NCBI RefSeq assembly: GCF_023336505.1
Contig: NZ_JAMAST010000010.1
Span: 1 to 64,000 of the forward strand
Direction of reading: 5' to 3'
Source of the DNA: Sporolactobacillus mangiferae
GTDB lineage: Bacteria > Bacillota > Bacilli > Bacillales > Sporolactobacillaceae
Length of the DNA: 64,000 nt
Positions 6,712 to 15,358 of the stretch are shown here, in pieces. Positions within the stretch are counted from its first letter, which is position 1; each line of letters starts with the position of its first letter. Both the position numbers and the translations under genes were made by a program. The notes under the pieces are model-generated. The model ran no database searches. It worked only from the letters and a program-made list of their open reading frames with translations, and was not told the DNA's origin.

Positions 6712-9180
6712 TTATATAAATAGATTCACATTTGATTTTGCTGCTTCGCCTAAATAACTGGCCACGCCGCCAAATTCAACACCATCGATGATTTCTTCAC
6801 GTGCAACGCCCATGAGATCCATACTCATTGTACAGGCCACCATTTTCACGCCAAGCTGTTTTGCACGCTCAATCATAACTGCAAGGCTGTCAACATTCTT
6901 GTCAGCCATGACCTTTTTAATCATTTTCGGGCCAATGCCGGCCATATTCATTCGTGACAGCGGCAGATGATTCGCATTCTTCGGCAACATCATACTGAAC
7001 AGTTTGTCAGTTCCCGACTTGTTGATCTTCGTATTGGCATGTCGCTTAATAATATTTAGCCCCCAGAAAGTGAAGAAAAGCGTGACCGGCTTACCCATTG
7101 CGGCCGCACCAGTCGCAATAATAAACGTTGCAATTGCTTTATCCAAATCGCCGTCAAAAACCACCATTGTTGTTGCACCGCCAGATTCTGGGGCTGTATG
7201 CACCGCATGAGCAGCATCGTCGCGACTAGCCATGGCCCCCTTCACCACCGTCGCAACGACCTTATTGCCGACAATGTCGTTCGTCAGTAATTGATTACCT
7301 GTCGCATTTGCCCAGGCAACAATATCCTTGTGAAAGCCAAAATCAGAGGCCTGCACTTGCATGATATCTCCCTTATTCATCTTCTCCATGGATTGCTTAA
7401 CCTTGAGAATAGGTCCAGGACATTGCAGTCCGCAGGCATCTACTTCAATTTTCGTACATTGAGGCGCTTGCTTTGCCATGGTTGAAGACAGCTCACTTTG
7501 AGCTGCAGGATGAGCTTGTGCATTCATTTGGCCCGTCTCATATTTGGCTTGTTCATAAGTTTTCAAACCGCCGTCAAGATTATATACATCAAAACCATTC
7601 AGTGCCAAAATTCGCGCCGCATTATAACCGCGAAGCCCTACAGAGCAATACACATAAATCGGCTGATCCTTGGGAAGCTCCGCAAGCCGGCCTCGCAATT
7701 CACCTCGCGGTATGTGATGACTGCCAGGAAGTTTTCCGGTAGCCAGTTCGAAGGATTCGCGTACATCCAAGAAGTACGCCTGTTTCTCAATCAGCGCATC
7801 GACCTCATCCCATTCAATCGTCTTTACTAATCCCTGACGCTGATCCGCCGCGATATAACCAGCATAGTTTACCGGATCTTTCGCCGAGGCATACGGCGGC
7901 GCATAGGCAACTTCGACCAATTGAAGATCCTCAATCGATCCGTTTAAACGCATCACTGCCGAAATGATGTCAATGCGTTTGTCCGCACCTTCCGTACCAA
8001 TCGCTTGCGCACCGAGAATTTTCCCTTGTTCATCATAGATCACCTTCAATTCAATCGGTGCTGCACCGGGATAATAGCCAGCGTGGGAATTGGGATGTAA
8101 ATGAGCCACCCGATAGGAAATACCGGCCTGTTTCAAAAAACGCTCATTTTTCCCCGTGGTTGCCACCGTGAGCGCAAAAACTTTCGCCACAGCTGTTCCC
8201 AGCACAGGGGGATTCTTTGCATCCAGTCCGTTTAGATAATCTGCAAGAAACCTCCCTTGACGATTGGCCGGTCCGGCAAGCGGGATTAATGTCTGAGTGC
8301 CGGTGATGAAATCTTTTACTTCGATCACATCGCCAATCGCAAATATATCCGGAACATTCGTTTCGAAATGCCCGTTAACAACGATGGCGCCTTTTATGCC
8401 CGTCTTTACGCCTGCTTTTTGCGCCAATGTACTGTCGGGCAGTACACCGATCGCCATCACGGTTAGTTCGGTGTCTATTTCTTTGCCGCTGCTGAGCACT
8501 ACCGCATGTCCGTTCCCTGAAAAACGTGCAATCCCATCATTTAAAATGAGCTGCACACCATGAAGTTCAATTTGTTCATGAACGAATTGCGCCATTTCAA
8601 AATCGAGCGGTGCCATTACTTGCGGACTCGCTTCGACCAGTGTGACCTCCAGCCCAAGATCGACAAGATTTTCAGTCATTTCCAGACCAATAAATCCGCC
8701 ACCGATCACTGTAACTTTTCGCACATTATGGGCATCGATATAATTCTTTATACGCTCAACATCCGGTATATTCCGTACGGAGAAAACATTATCCGCCTGA
8801 TCAAGTCCCGGGATCTTAGGAATTATCGGTTTTCCGCCAGTGGAAAGAATTAAACGGTCGTAATGATCCGTTGCCGTTTCCCCGTTCAACACATTTTTTA
8901 CTGTAATGATGTGCTTTTCCGGATCTATATCTACTACTTCTGTGTTGTTGTGAACTTCAATATTGAATTCCTTGACCATGTTCTCAACCGATTCAACAAG
9001 CAGCGCGTCTTTTTCACGGATCGTACCACCGACATAATAAGGCAGACCGCAATTAGCAAAAGAAATGTAAGCGCCCTTTTCATACATGACAATGTCATTT
9101 TCTTCACTTAATCGCCTGAGCCGTGTCGCCACACTTGCACCGCCGGCGACACCGCCGACAATAATGATTCGCTTTTTCAC
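6712..9180 (-). CDS. Four-domain persulfide protein: CoADR-rhodanese-TusA-DsrE fusion
   Basis: An 822-aa protein with four sulfur modules in one chain. Residues 1 to about 450 are CoA-disulfide reductase (VGGVAGGASVATRLRRL, active SFANCGLPYYVGG). About 455-545 is a rhodanese (CSVGLRGYNAAR). About 580-650 is a TusA-like domain with the Cys-Pro motif CGLQCPGPILKVK. About 665-822 is a DsrE-like domain (MVVFDGDLDKAIATFI, with cysteine in MVACTMSMDLMG). Such fusions are known in Firmicutes; sulfane sulfur can pass between cysteines while the reductase releases sulfide. The start is GTG after GGAGGA. Its own operator lies upstream at 9240. Confidence 0.88.
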   Translation of the reverse strand: MKKRIIIVGGVAGGASVATRLRRLSEENDIVMYEKGAYISFANCGLPYYVGGTIREKDALLVESVENMVKEFNIEVHNNTEVVDIDPEKHIITVKNVLNGETATDHYDRLILSTGGKPIIPKIPGLDQADNVFSVRNIPDVERIKNYIDAHNVRKVTVIGGGFIGLEMTENLVDLGLEVTLVEASPQVMAPLDFEMAQFVHEQIELHGVQLILNDGIARFSGNGHAVVLSSGKEIDTELTVMAIGVLPDSTLAQKAGVKTGIKGAIVVNGHFETNVPDIFAIGDVIEVKDFITGTQTLIPLAGPANRQGRFLADYLNGLDAKNPPVLGTAVAKVFALTVATTGKNERFLKQAGISYRVAHLHPNSHAGYYPGAAPIELKVIYDEQGKILGAQAIGTEGADKRIDIISAVMRLNGSIEDLQLVEVAYAPPYASAKDPVNYAGYIAADQRQGLVKTIEWDEVDALIEKQAYFLDVRESFELATGKLPGSHHIPRGELRGRLAELPKDQPIYVYCSVGLRGYNAARILALNGFDVYNLDGGLKTYEQAKYETGQMNAQAHPAAQSELSSTMAKQAPQCTKIEVDACGLQCPGPILKVKQSMEKMNKGDIMQVQASDFGFHKDIVAWANATGNQLLTNDIVGNKVVATVVKGAMASRDDAAHAVHTAPESGGATTMVVFDGDLDKAIATFIIATGAAAMGKPVTLFFTFWGLNIIKRHANTKINKSGTDKLFSMMLPKNANHLPLSRMNMAGIGPKMIKKVMADKNVDSLAVMIERAKQLGVKMVACTMSMDLMGVAREEIIDGVEFGGVASYLGEAAKSNVNLFI

Positions 9181-9239
9181 AATGGGTCCTCCTGCTTCAC
9201 GTATTCATGGCAACACTTTCGCCAATGTTCAATCACATT

Positions 9240-9255
9240 ATACCCTATAGGGTAT
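9240..9255. promoter_or_regulatory. CstR/CsoR-type operator of the fusion gene
   Basis: ATACCCTATAGGGTAT is a perfect 16-bp palindrome 60 bp upstream of the 822-aa fusion gene. It has the same TACCC/GGGTA half-sites as the cstR and rhodanese operators. Confidence 0.75.
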
Positions 9256-9332
9256 GCAGATTACAACCCTTTCAGCCATCAAAAAAGATGAGAAGCTTTT
9301 TACCATTCTCCCTTGGTCAATTATCGATTTTT

Positions 9333-9361
9333 TGTTAACTGACAATAAAGTCGTTTACTAA
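9333..9361 (+). repeat. Proposed Tn7-like left end with one TnsB-type site
   Basis: TGTTAACTGAC followed by AATAAAGTCGTTTACT reproduces the right-end layout: TGT, 8 bp, then AATAAAGT-C/T-G-TTT. The classical Tn7 site reads GACAATAAAGTCTTAAACT, which is very close. I see no clear second or third site in the next 200 bp, unlike classical Tn7L. Confidence 0.65.
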
Positions 9362-9523
9362 GAGCTGTGCCAAGCCGCATTCATCTGTTGGAAAACATAT
9401 CTAAATTAAAATTGTATAAGCAATAGATTATATATTGCAAGGCGTGGACCTTTATTTTTACGTCACTTTTGCAATTGCCCGTTTATCTTCTGCAATTGAT
9501 ACACTTCATGACATCAGCATCAG

Positions 9524-9553
9524 TTGACATAACTATACAACTAGTTTTATAAT
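9524..9553 (+). promoter_or_regulatory. Promoter/operator of the arsR-like gene
   Basis: TTGACA (9524-9529) and TATAAT (9548-9553) have an 18-bp spacer that contains the palindrome AACTAGTT. They lie just upstream of the ArsR-type gene, so an autorepressed promoter is likely. Confidence 0.65.
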
Positions 9554-9578
9554 TTTGTTTAGCAAAGGAGGTTATTTA

Positions 9579-9935
9579 ATGGTCACAGAACAGAGAGCGT
9601 GGAATATTCGAACTGATGAAGAGATCAAGCAATTCATCGCTCGTTCAAAAGAGAAACTTACTTTTCTAAGAAACAATGAATCGCTTGAAAAGAAAGCTGA
9701 ACTGTTCAAGTCACTTGGGGATGCGACACGATTAAAGATTGTCGGCATGTTACTGATCAGTGATCTATGCATGTGTGAGATCGTTTCAGGGCTTCAATTG
9801 CCTCAATCAACGATTAGCCATCATTTAAAAATTCTTGAACGCGGTGGAGTAATCCATTCTAGAAAAGATGGGAAGTTCACTGTTTACACATTAAGCACAC
9901 CGTTGAATTGTCTATCAACAACACCTCACGAGTAA
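9579..9935 (+). CDS. ArsR/SmtB-family metalloregulator
   Basis: A 118-aa ArsR/SmtB repressor. The winged helix includes LGDATRLKIVGML, then the metal-binding alpha-3 motif DLCMCEI, a C-x-C of the arsenic/cadmium sensor kind, then QSTISHHLKILERGGVI. The start at M-V-T-E-Q is set by AAAGGAGG 8 nt upstream; an upstream in-frame start at 9555 lacks a ribosome site. It is the first cargo gene inside the transposon left end and heads a run of redoxin, CMD, MFS and permease genes. Metalloid sensing is likely; the exact ion is not determined. Confidence 0.82.
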   Translation: MVTEQRAWNIRTDEEIKQFIARSKEKLTFLRNNESLEKKAELFKSLGDATRLKIVGMLLISDLCMCEIVSGLQLPQSTISHHLKILERGGVIHSRKDGKFTVYTLSTPLNCLSTTPHE

Positions 9936-10000
9936 ATCCCTTGCGGATGGTTTTATCTTGTCTGGCATCTATAATTTTTATTATTAAGGAGCGATTTCAA

Positions 10001-10234
10001 ATGATCATTAAAATTTTGGGGACCGGCTGTAAACGATGCAAAGCACTTGAGCAAAATGTTCGTGAAGCCATTTCATCGGCTCAGGTCAATGCCACTGTTG
10101 AAAAGGTTGAAGACATTCCTTCAATTGTACGTTACGGAGTCATGAGTACACCTGCACTAACCATTGATGAGAAGGTCGTATCAGCGGGGAAAGTTCTATC
10201 CGTTGATGAGGTTGTCGGGTTATTAAAAAAATAA
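10001..10234 (+). CDS. Small thioredoxin-fold protein (redox-active disulfide protein 2 type)
   Basis: A 77-aa thioredoxin-like protein with redox motif C-K-R-C at about residues 10-13 (GTGCKRCKALEQN) and the cis-Pro region MSTPALTID. It matches the small redox-disulfide family often found beside ArsR and DUF318 permease genes. The start at M-I-I-K-I is chosen for AAGGAGCG upstream; the longer frame from 9908 overlaps the arsR end and has no ribosome site. It probably serves as a thiol donor or chaperone for metalloid handling. Confidence 0.8.
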   Translation: MIIKILGTGCKRCKALEQNVREAISSAQVNATVEKVEDIPSIVRYGVMSTPALTIDEKVVSAGKVLSVDEVVGLLKK

Positions 10235-10252
10235 TTTTTGATTGAGGGAAAA

Positions 10253-10621
10253 ATGATGAATATTCATGACCTACTAGAACAAATGAAAAAACAATCCGGA
10301 AGCACTCCACTTCCCATGAAATTATTGAGTCAGTTGGATGAAAGCGCAGTATTTGAACATGTCAACAACAAAAAGTGGCTGTATAGCAAAACCGCTGTTC
10401 CAAACAAATATAAGCTTCTAATGAGCATAGCCGCCGCTGCAGCATTAGGACAAGAAACCTGCATTATTTCATATGTCAAAAGCGCGCTGATCCAAGGAAT
10501 AAGCAAAGATGAGATTGTAGAGGCCTTGCTTACTGCCAGATTTGTAAAGGGTACGACGGTTATTTCAGCTTCACTGGAAGCGATGAAGTTGCTAGTTAAT
10601 CAAACAGAGAAATTAACCTAA
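10253..10621 (+). CDS. Carboxymuconolactone decarboxylase (AhpD-like) family protein
   Basis: A 122-aa CMD/AhpD-like helical protein with the family stretch KYKLLMSIAAAAALGQETCIISYVK cut by its catalytic region, then GISKDEIVEALLTARFV. AhpD proteins use C-x-x-C; here the pattern is C-I-I-S, so a one-cysteine version. The start is taken at 10253 after GATTGAGGG. It sits 18 bp after the redoxin gene, in one operon with arsR. Its role in the cluster is not established; CMD proteins often accompany ars permease genes. Confidence 0.72.
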   Translation: MMNIHDLLEQMKKQSGSTPLPMKLLSQLDESAVFEHVNNKKWLYSKTAVPNKYKLLMSIAAAAALGQETCIISYVKSALIQGISKDEIVEALLTARFVKGTTVISASLEAMKLLVNQTEKLT

Positions 10622-10654
10622 CCCTATTGTTTTTATCTAAATGCCGATGGTGAG

Positions 10655-10716
10655 AAGAAGGGGTCAAATGGCATTTCCATCTTTTTACGAAAAAACGCCA
10701 CCCTTCTTTTTCTTAT
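10655..10716 (+). terminator. Probable terminator after the CMD gene
   Basis: AAGAAGGG (10655-10662) can pair with CCCTTCTT (10701-10708) across a long loop, followed by TTTTCTT. It separates the arsR operon from the MFS gene. Confidence 0.45.
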
Positions 10717-10807
10717 TGTTATTTTTGGCAATAAAACGCCGACTATTTTCACGCATTAACTAGCTAAAGCTATGGATTAAAAATCAAATTTACAAGAAGA
10801 TGATACT

Positions 10808-11977
10808 TTGGATAAGAAAAAAATACTGTTGATACTTGGCCTTGCGGGTTTTGTCACAATGGCGGACAATTGGGTGGTTTCACCTATCCTTCCGTCTATA
10901 GCACAGAACCTAAATGTGGATGTTACATCTGCTTCAGTGATAATTTCAGCATACATGCTGCCATTTGGATTGTTTCAGCTGTTGTATGGATATCTTGCAG
11001 AGCGATTCGGGAAGAAACAGGTTATCACATTTTCAATATCAATGTTTACAATAGCGACTACCTTATGTGCATTTTCTGTTGCACTGCCAGATTTAACAGC
11101 ATACAGAGCGTTAACAGGAATGTTTGCAGCAGCGGTGATGCCAGTTTCATTGGCACTTATAGGTGATTTGTTCCCAATAGAAGAAAGACAATCAGCAATA
11201 GGAACATTTATGGGGATATCTTTTCTAGGACAGGGGCTGAGTATGGCGATCAGGGGCTCTATTGCATATTTTTTAAATTGGAGAGGTGTATTTGGAGTTT
11301 ACGCAATTTTGGCCGTTGTTTCTTCCATCCTACTGTTTACCATCGGTAAAAAGATACCTTCAACAAAAAACAAGGAAAGCAAGGCGATAATGCCTTATAT
11401 AAACGTACTCAAAAATCCATCAAGTGTAATTATCTATACATTAGTCATATTTGAAGGTATCTTCTTAATTGGTTCCTTTTCATTCCTGGGAGGCTTCATT
11501 AAGCAGACTTTTGAATTAAATAATTTTGCGATAGGAATAGTTATGACTGCGTTTGGCTTAATGGCATTACTTGCAGGCAGGAAGTCGGGAGTAATAGCAA
11601 GAAAAATAGGCCGCAAGAAAACTGCAGCTGTTGGTATTAGCTTTGCCTCTTTAGCGGATTTGTTGTTCATCGTATTGGGAAATTCCCTGCCAATTGTTGT
11701 GATCGCAATTGGGCTGATGGGTTTGGGTTTCATGCTAGCTCATTCATCCTTCCTGACTGTGGCTACAGAATTTGCAGCAAAAGCAAGAAGCGTTGCCACA
11801 TCCCTCGTCGCCTTCTGCTTTATGGGTGGTGGTGGGATAGGTACTGCTCTTGGAGCGAAAATTGTTGCTGCATCAAACTTTAGAGCGCTGTTTATCATCT
11901 ATGGTTTTGGGCTTCTGTTGGTGACGTTCAGCGTTCTACTTGTCAAGAATAGCTTTAACCCAAGCTCAGAATCATAA
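10808..11977 (+). CDS. MFS transporter, cargo of the Tn7-like element
   Basis: A 389-aa major facilitator with 12 predicted membrane segments. The motif-A region reads GYLAERFGKKQVITFS, and MADNWVVSPILPSIAQNL sits in helix 1, a pattern of drug or metabolite efflux proteins. The start is TTG with a weak AAGAAGA ribosome site. It lies between an arsR operon and a DUF318 permease, so a metalloid-related efflux role is inferred. I cannot assign it to a characterised arsenic MFS family such as ArsJ or ArsK. Confidence 0.75.
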   Translation: MDKKKILLILGLAGFVTMADNWVVSPILPSIAQNLNVDVTSASVIISAYMLPFGLFQLLYGYLAERFGKKQVITFSISMFTIATTLCAFSVALPDLTAYRALTGMFAAAVMPVSLALIGDLFPIEERQSAIGTFMGISFLGQGLSMAIRGSIAYFLNWRGVFGVYAILAVVSSILLFTIGKKIPSTKNKESKAIMPYINVLKNPSSVIIYTLVIFEGIFLIGSFSFLGGFIKQTFELNNFAIGIVMTAFGLMALLAGRKSGVIARKIGRKKTAAVGISFASLADLLFIVLGNSLPIVVIAIGLMGLGFMLAHSSFLTVATEFAAKARSVATSLVAFCFMGGGGIGTALGAKIVAASNFRALFIIYGFGLLLVTFSVLLVKNSFNPSSES

Positions 11978-12041
11978 AAATAGAATAACCATGACTGAAA
12001 TAATTATGTTCCGCTGACCATTTTAAAGAGGAAGTGACTTT

Positions 12042-13010
12042 ATGTTCACGCCAATACAGATCTTTGCCGACTGGCTTGTCTATAATATTTTTGGAATTGC
12101 TCAGGATAGCAAACTTGGAAGTGCTTTGAATTTTTTCGTGTTTGATAGTATAAAGATCTTTATATTGCTCTTAATAATCATTTATGCAATAACTTTTCTA
12201 AGAAGTTTCTTTCCCCCTGAAAAAACAAGAAAGATCCTTGCCAAAAACAAAGGGAACATTTTTATCGGTCATATCCTAGCGGCACTTCTTGGCATCGTGA
12301 CACCGTTTTGCTCATGCTCAGCCGTCCCCCTTTTCATCGGTTTCGTAGAAGCAGGGATACCGCTCGGAGTCACTTTTTCCTATTTAATTGCGGCTCCCAT
12401 GGTAAATGAGGTGGCATTAGGGCTTCTATACGGATTATTCGGTTGGAAAATCGCGCTTATTTATATCGCTTCCGGTGAAATGATTGCTATAGTCGGCGGC
12501 ATTATTTTAGGAAAGATGAAACTTGAAAAATACGTCGAAGGCTATGTCTATAAAATGAATGTCAAAGCTGATCAAGACATTCCAGATCCATCAATGAAAG
12601 AGAAATTATTGGATTCTTGGGTTTTCACATGGGATCTAATAAAGAAGATTTGGATCTATGTCATCATCGGCATTGCTATAGGTGGCGTGATGCATGGCTG
12701 GATTCCGGCCGGAGCACTAGCAGAATATGCCGGTAAGGACAATCCCTTTGCAGTACTTATTGCTGTTTTAATCGGCATTCCATTATATTCAAATGCAGCA
12801 GGAGTTATTCCACTGGTCAGTGAGCTTACAAGAGCAGGAGTCGCAACAGGAACGGCATTATCATTTATGATGGCTGTAACCGCATTGAGCTTGCCGGAAA
12901 TGATTCTTTTGAGGAGAGTACTGAAACCGAAGCTGCTTGCAATATTTATTACTATTGTCGGCCTTGGGATTGTATTTACAGGTTATTTGTTTAATTTTAT
13001 TATTGCATAA
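12042..13010 (+). CDS. DUF318/ArsP-type permease
   Basis: A 322-aa membrane permease of the DUF318 (YraQ/ArsP, SO_0444) family with about eight hydrophobic segments. The conserved cysteine motif TPFCSCSAVPLF lies in the first half, a large basic cytoplasmic loop in the middle (KMKLEKYVEGYVYKM), and IPLYSNAAGVIPLVSEL in the second half. ArsP members export trivalent organoarsenicals; other members are linked to Cu or Zn. The start has GAGGAAGTG upstream. Position behind arsR, the redoxin and MFS favours metalloid export. Confidence 0.82.
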   Translation: MFTPIQIFADWLVYNIFGIAQDSKLGSALNFFVFDSIKIFILLLIIIYAITFLRSFFPPEKTRKILAKNKGNIFIGHILAALLGIVTPFCSCSAVPLFIGFVEAGIPLGVTFSYLIAAPMVNEVALGLLYGLFGWKIALIYIASGEMIAIVGGIILGKMKLEKYVEGYVYKMNVKADQDIPDPSMKEKLLDSWVFTWDLIKKIWIYVIIGIAIGGVMHGWIPAGALAEYAGKDNPFAVLIAVLIGIPLYSNAAGVIPLVSELTRAGVATGTALSFMMAVTALSLPEMILLRRVLKPKLLAIFITIVGLGIVFTGYLFNFIIA

Positions 13011-13019
13011 TTTTGTAAA

Positions 13020-14060
13020 CTGCAAATAAATTTTCTATCATCTATTTTCCGCCAGATCCCATACTGGATTTGGTGGAATTATTATTGTTTTTACAAAAAA
13101 ATACTCTTCCAGTGTCACAGGTGACTACTCATGAAAGAGTTATATAAACGCATATATAACTTTCTGGGTTTGACCGTTGGTATGATTGAGTAAAAATGTC
13201 CTTCTGAATCTCAACCTACAATGTCCACTCTTTAATAAATTTTGAAGCATCTTTAGCCTATATGACGATTTTAATAAAACCATCCGTCTTCACGACATGT
13301 TTGTTAGTTCTATTAATCAATGAATCCCCTACAAACAGGCCGCTAATAATGATCAAGACACATCCAAAACGTATTAGCGATAGCTATGTTTTTCTTTAAG
13401 AAAGAGAATGACAACAGCATATAGAACATACCCCAACTCATATTCAGTTCAAGAACAGTCAGTACGGATACAGAGAGTGCAATACCCTTAATCTGGCAAC
13501 CAACTTTTCTACTGCAGGGCTGATCTTGGACATAATTAACCCTACAATCAATTTTAGATATATTTTGATTTCCACAGGATGAAAAAAATCTTAATATTCA
13601 TGATTCAGTAGAATATTTTAAACGGCATTTCCTGCTATATCTTCTTGGATGCTAAATGGATTTCTGTGAAAGCAATGCCTAAAGCCATCCCAATATAAAA
13701 AATTGGTCCGTAGAAATCTAAAAAAGCAGACAATTGTCGGCAATTCTTACATATTATGGTTTGATCGCTTGAATAACTGATGAAACAATGTACTTTTCAA
13801 TCTCTATCCCCGGAGACCTGTTTTCCAAAACACTAATTGATAATGCACATGAGAAGCGACTGGAATACGAAGTATCGAGATCATTCTTAATTTCTAAAGG
13901 CAATTCAGTCGTCAAAATAATATCAGAAAGACGCCCTCCGGGGGTTTATCAGAAGAAAGATTGACGACACAATTTGAAATGATCACGTATGGTCTGATCA
14001 GCGACCGGCAAATGTTCAATTTCTCCTAAGATGCAACATTTTTCAGCCTGTTGCCGGTCA
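13020..14060. other. One-kilobase decayed region without an intact gene
   Basis: No open frame of 60 codons exists. Short minus-strand pieces still read like membrane protein, for example FYGPIFYIGMALGIAF at about 13,690, and LIIISGLFVGDSLINRTNKH at about 13,300-13,360, in different frames and interrupted by stops. This looks like one or two cargo genes broken by frameshifts. I could not identify them. Confidence 0.45.
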
Positions 14061-14067
14061 GGCAAGA

Positions 14068-14304
14068 TTATGCATGAACAAAACCCATGATCCGATCAGG
14101 ATCATATCCGAGTACCCACTGACCATTCACATTTGTTTGCGGTACACCCATTTGTCCGGTTGTTTCCACAAGACGTTGACCGGCAGCAGGATCTTGCTGC
14201 ACATTGATTTCTTTAAATGGCAGTCCTTGCTTTTTCAGAAAATTCTTCACCATATGGCAATAAGGACAAGTATTGGTCGTGTACACAGTTACTTCATTCA
14301 TCAT
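14068..14304 (-). CDS. Glutaredoxin family protein
   Basis: A 78-aa glutaredoxin/NrdH-like redoxin with active site C-P-Y-C (TCPYCHMVKNFL), the T-V-P element as GVPQTNVNG, and a compact single-domain length. AGGGAG precedes the start. It is a monocistronic gene on the minus strand, with a CsoR/CstR-type operator about 110 bp upstream (14414). It probably reduces disulfides or mixed thiols during metal or sulfur stress. Confidence 0.85.
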   Translation of the reverse strand: MMNEVTVYTTNTCPYCHMVKNFLKKQGLPFKEINVQQDPAAGQRLVETTGQMGVPQTNVNGQWVLGYDPDRIMGFVHA

Positions 14305-14413
14305 TCATAGCTCCCTTATAAAGTTTTTCACAATCTTAGTATTTGGATTTCTTATCTCGGCGAGCCGAGAACTCAGTTTTTTTAACTGTTCGTTCCGACT
14401 ACACTTGCAGTAT

Positions 14414-14429
14414 ATACCTATACGGGTAT
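14414..14429. promoter_or_regulatory. CsoR/CstR-type operator upstream of glutaredoxin
   Basis: ATACCTATACGGGTAT is a near-palindrome of the same class as 5808, 6488 and 9240. It lies inside the transposon cargo, whereas the only CsoR-family gene in the window (cstR) lies outside it. Confidence 0.6.
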
Positions 14430-14573
14430 TATGGAAACTGTTTTGCTCACCATTTTTTCAATCAGCCCTCATTCAGCTTTCATGACATTACTTAAAGTAT
14501 GACAAAAGCAAACCGCGTGATCTGTTTGATCCTGCGATTTGCTCACTCTAGTTTAATCTAATGGGTTACTTTG

Positions 14574-15299
14574 CTATTTAATCAAAAGTTTACCGTACAT
14601 GCCCTTTTGTGCATGGCCGGGATACTGGCAGATATAATAGAACGTACCTGGCTGAATTGCCTTAAATGTGGTCGTGGCCATTGCGAAATGGCCGCCTGAG
14701 GTTTTGGGCAATGCACGTAGGATACTTCCCGGATAGATACCTCCGTCCATCATTGACATATAGTCATAGGGCGGTGCGGCATCGGTGATTTCAAAGGCGT
14801 GCGGCATGTCTGCGTCTTCGTTTACAAACGCTACCGTGACATCAGCACCTTTTGTCACGACCAGCTTCGGATTGACCAGGCCGTCAATGACAAATTTGCC
14901 ATCGGTCTTCTCGGGACCGCCCGCAATGACAAGCGTCACACTATTGCCTGAATAGGTAATGGTATTCGTTTTTTTGTCAACATGCGCATTCTTCTGTGCA
15001 GCAGCAATATCCTTCTGAACGGCAGATTCGGTGACACTGGCTTGGCCACTGTAACTATCTCTCGCCCCGTTCATCATGCCGTAACCGCCACCCATCATAC
15101 CATAACCATATCGGTCGTAACTCGCTGCATCTGGATTGACATTATCGTCACTGCGATCTGTTTGTGCTGCTTCAGCTTGGGTCCGTGTTTTATTTTGTAT
15201 GGATACAGCAGAGACTGTTTGAATAGCACCAAAGATGATTAATCCTATTGCAAAGATGCCGACGACGGATAACGCAGCCATCGTTATTCTCATTTTCAC
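14574..15299 (-). CDS. Membrane-anchored, Met-rich cupredoxin
   Basis: A 241-aa protein with an N-terminal membrane anchor (about residues 5-32), then a Met/Gly/Tyr-rich stretch YGYGMMGGGYGMMNG, then a C-terminal cupredoxin domain. Type 1 copper ligands are visible: His in DMPHAFEIT, then Cys, His and Met in YYICQYPGHAQKGMYG. It acts outside the membrane, binding or shuttling copper. Downstream of a two-component pair and SHOCT genes, it is likely the output of that system. Confidence 0.85.
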   Translation of the reverse strand: MKMRITMAALSVVGIFAIGLIIFGAIQTVSAVSIQNKTRTQAEAAQTDRSDDNVNPDAASYDRYGYGMMGGGYGMMNGARDSYSGQASVTESAVQKDIAAAQKNAHVDKKTNTITYSGNSVTLVIAGGPEKTDGKFVIDGLVNPKLVVTKGADVTVAFVNEDADMPHAFEITDAAPPYDYMSMMDGGIYPGSILRALPKTSGGHFAMATTTFKAIQPGTFYYICQYPGHAQKGMYGKLLIK

Positions 15300-15358
15300 G
15301 ATCCATGCCTCCTTATAAGAATCTGCGAGAGGATTGTTTATCGCATTGGTATACTGCT

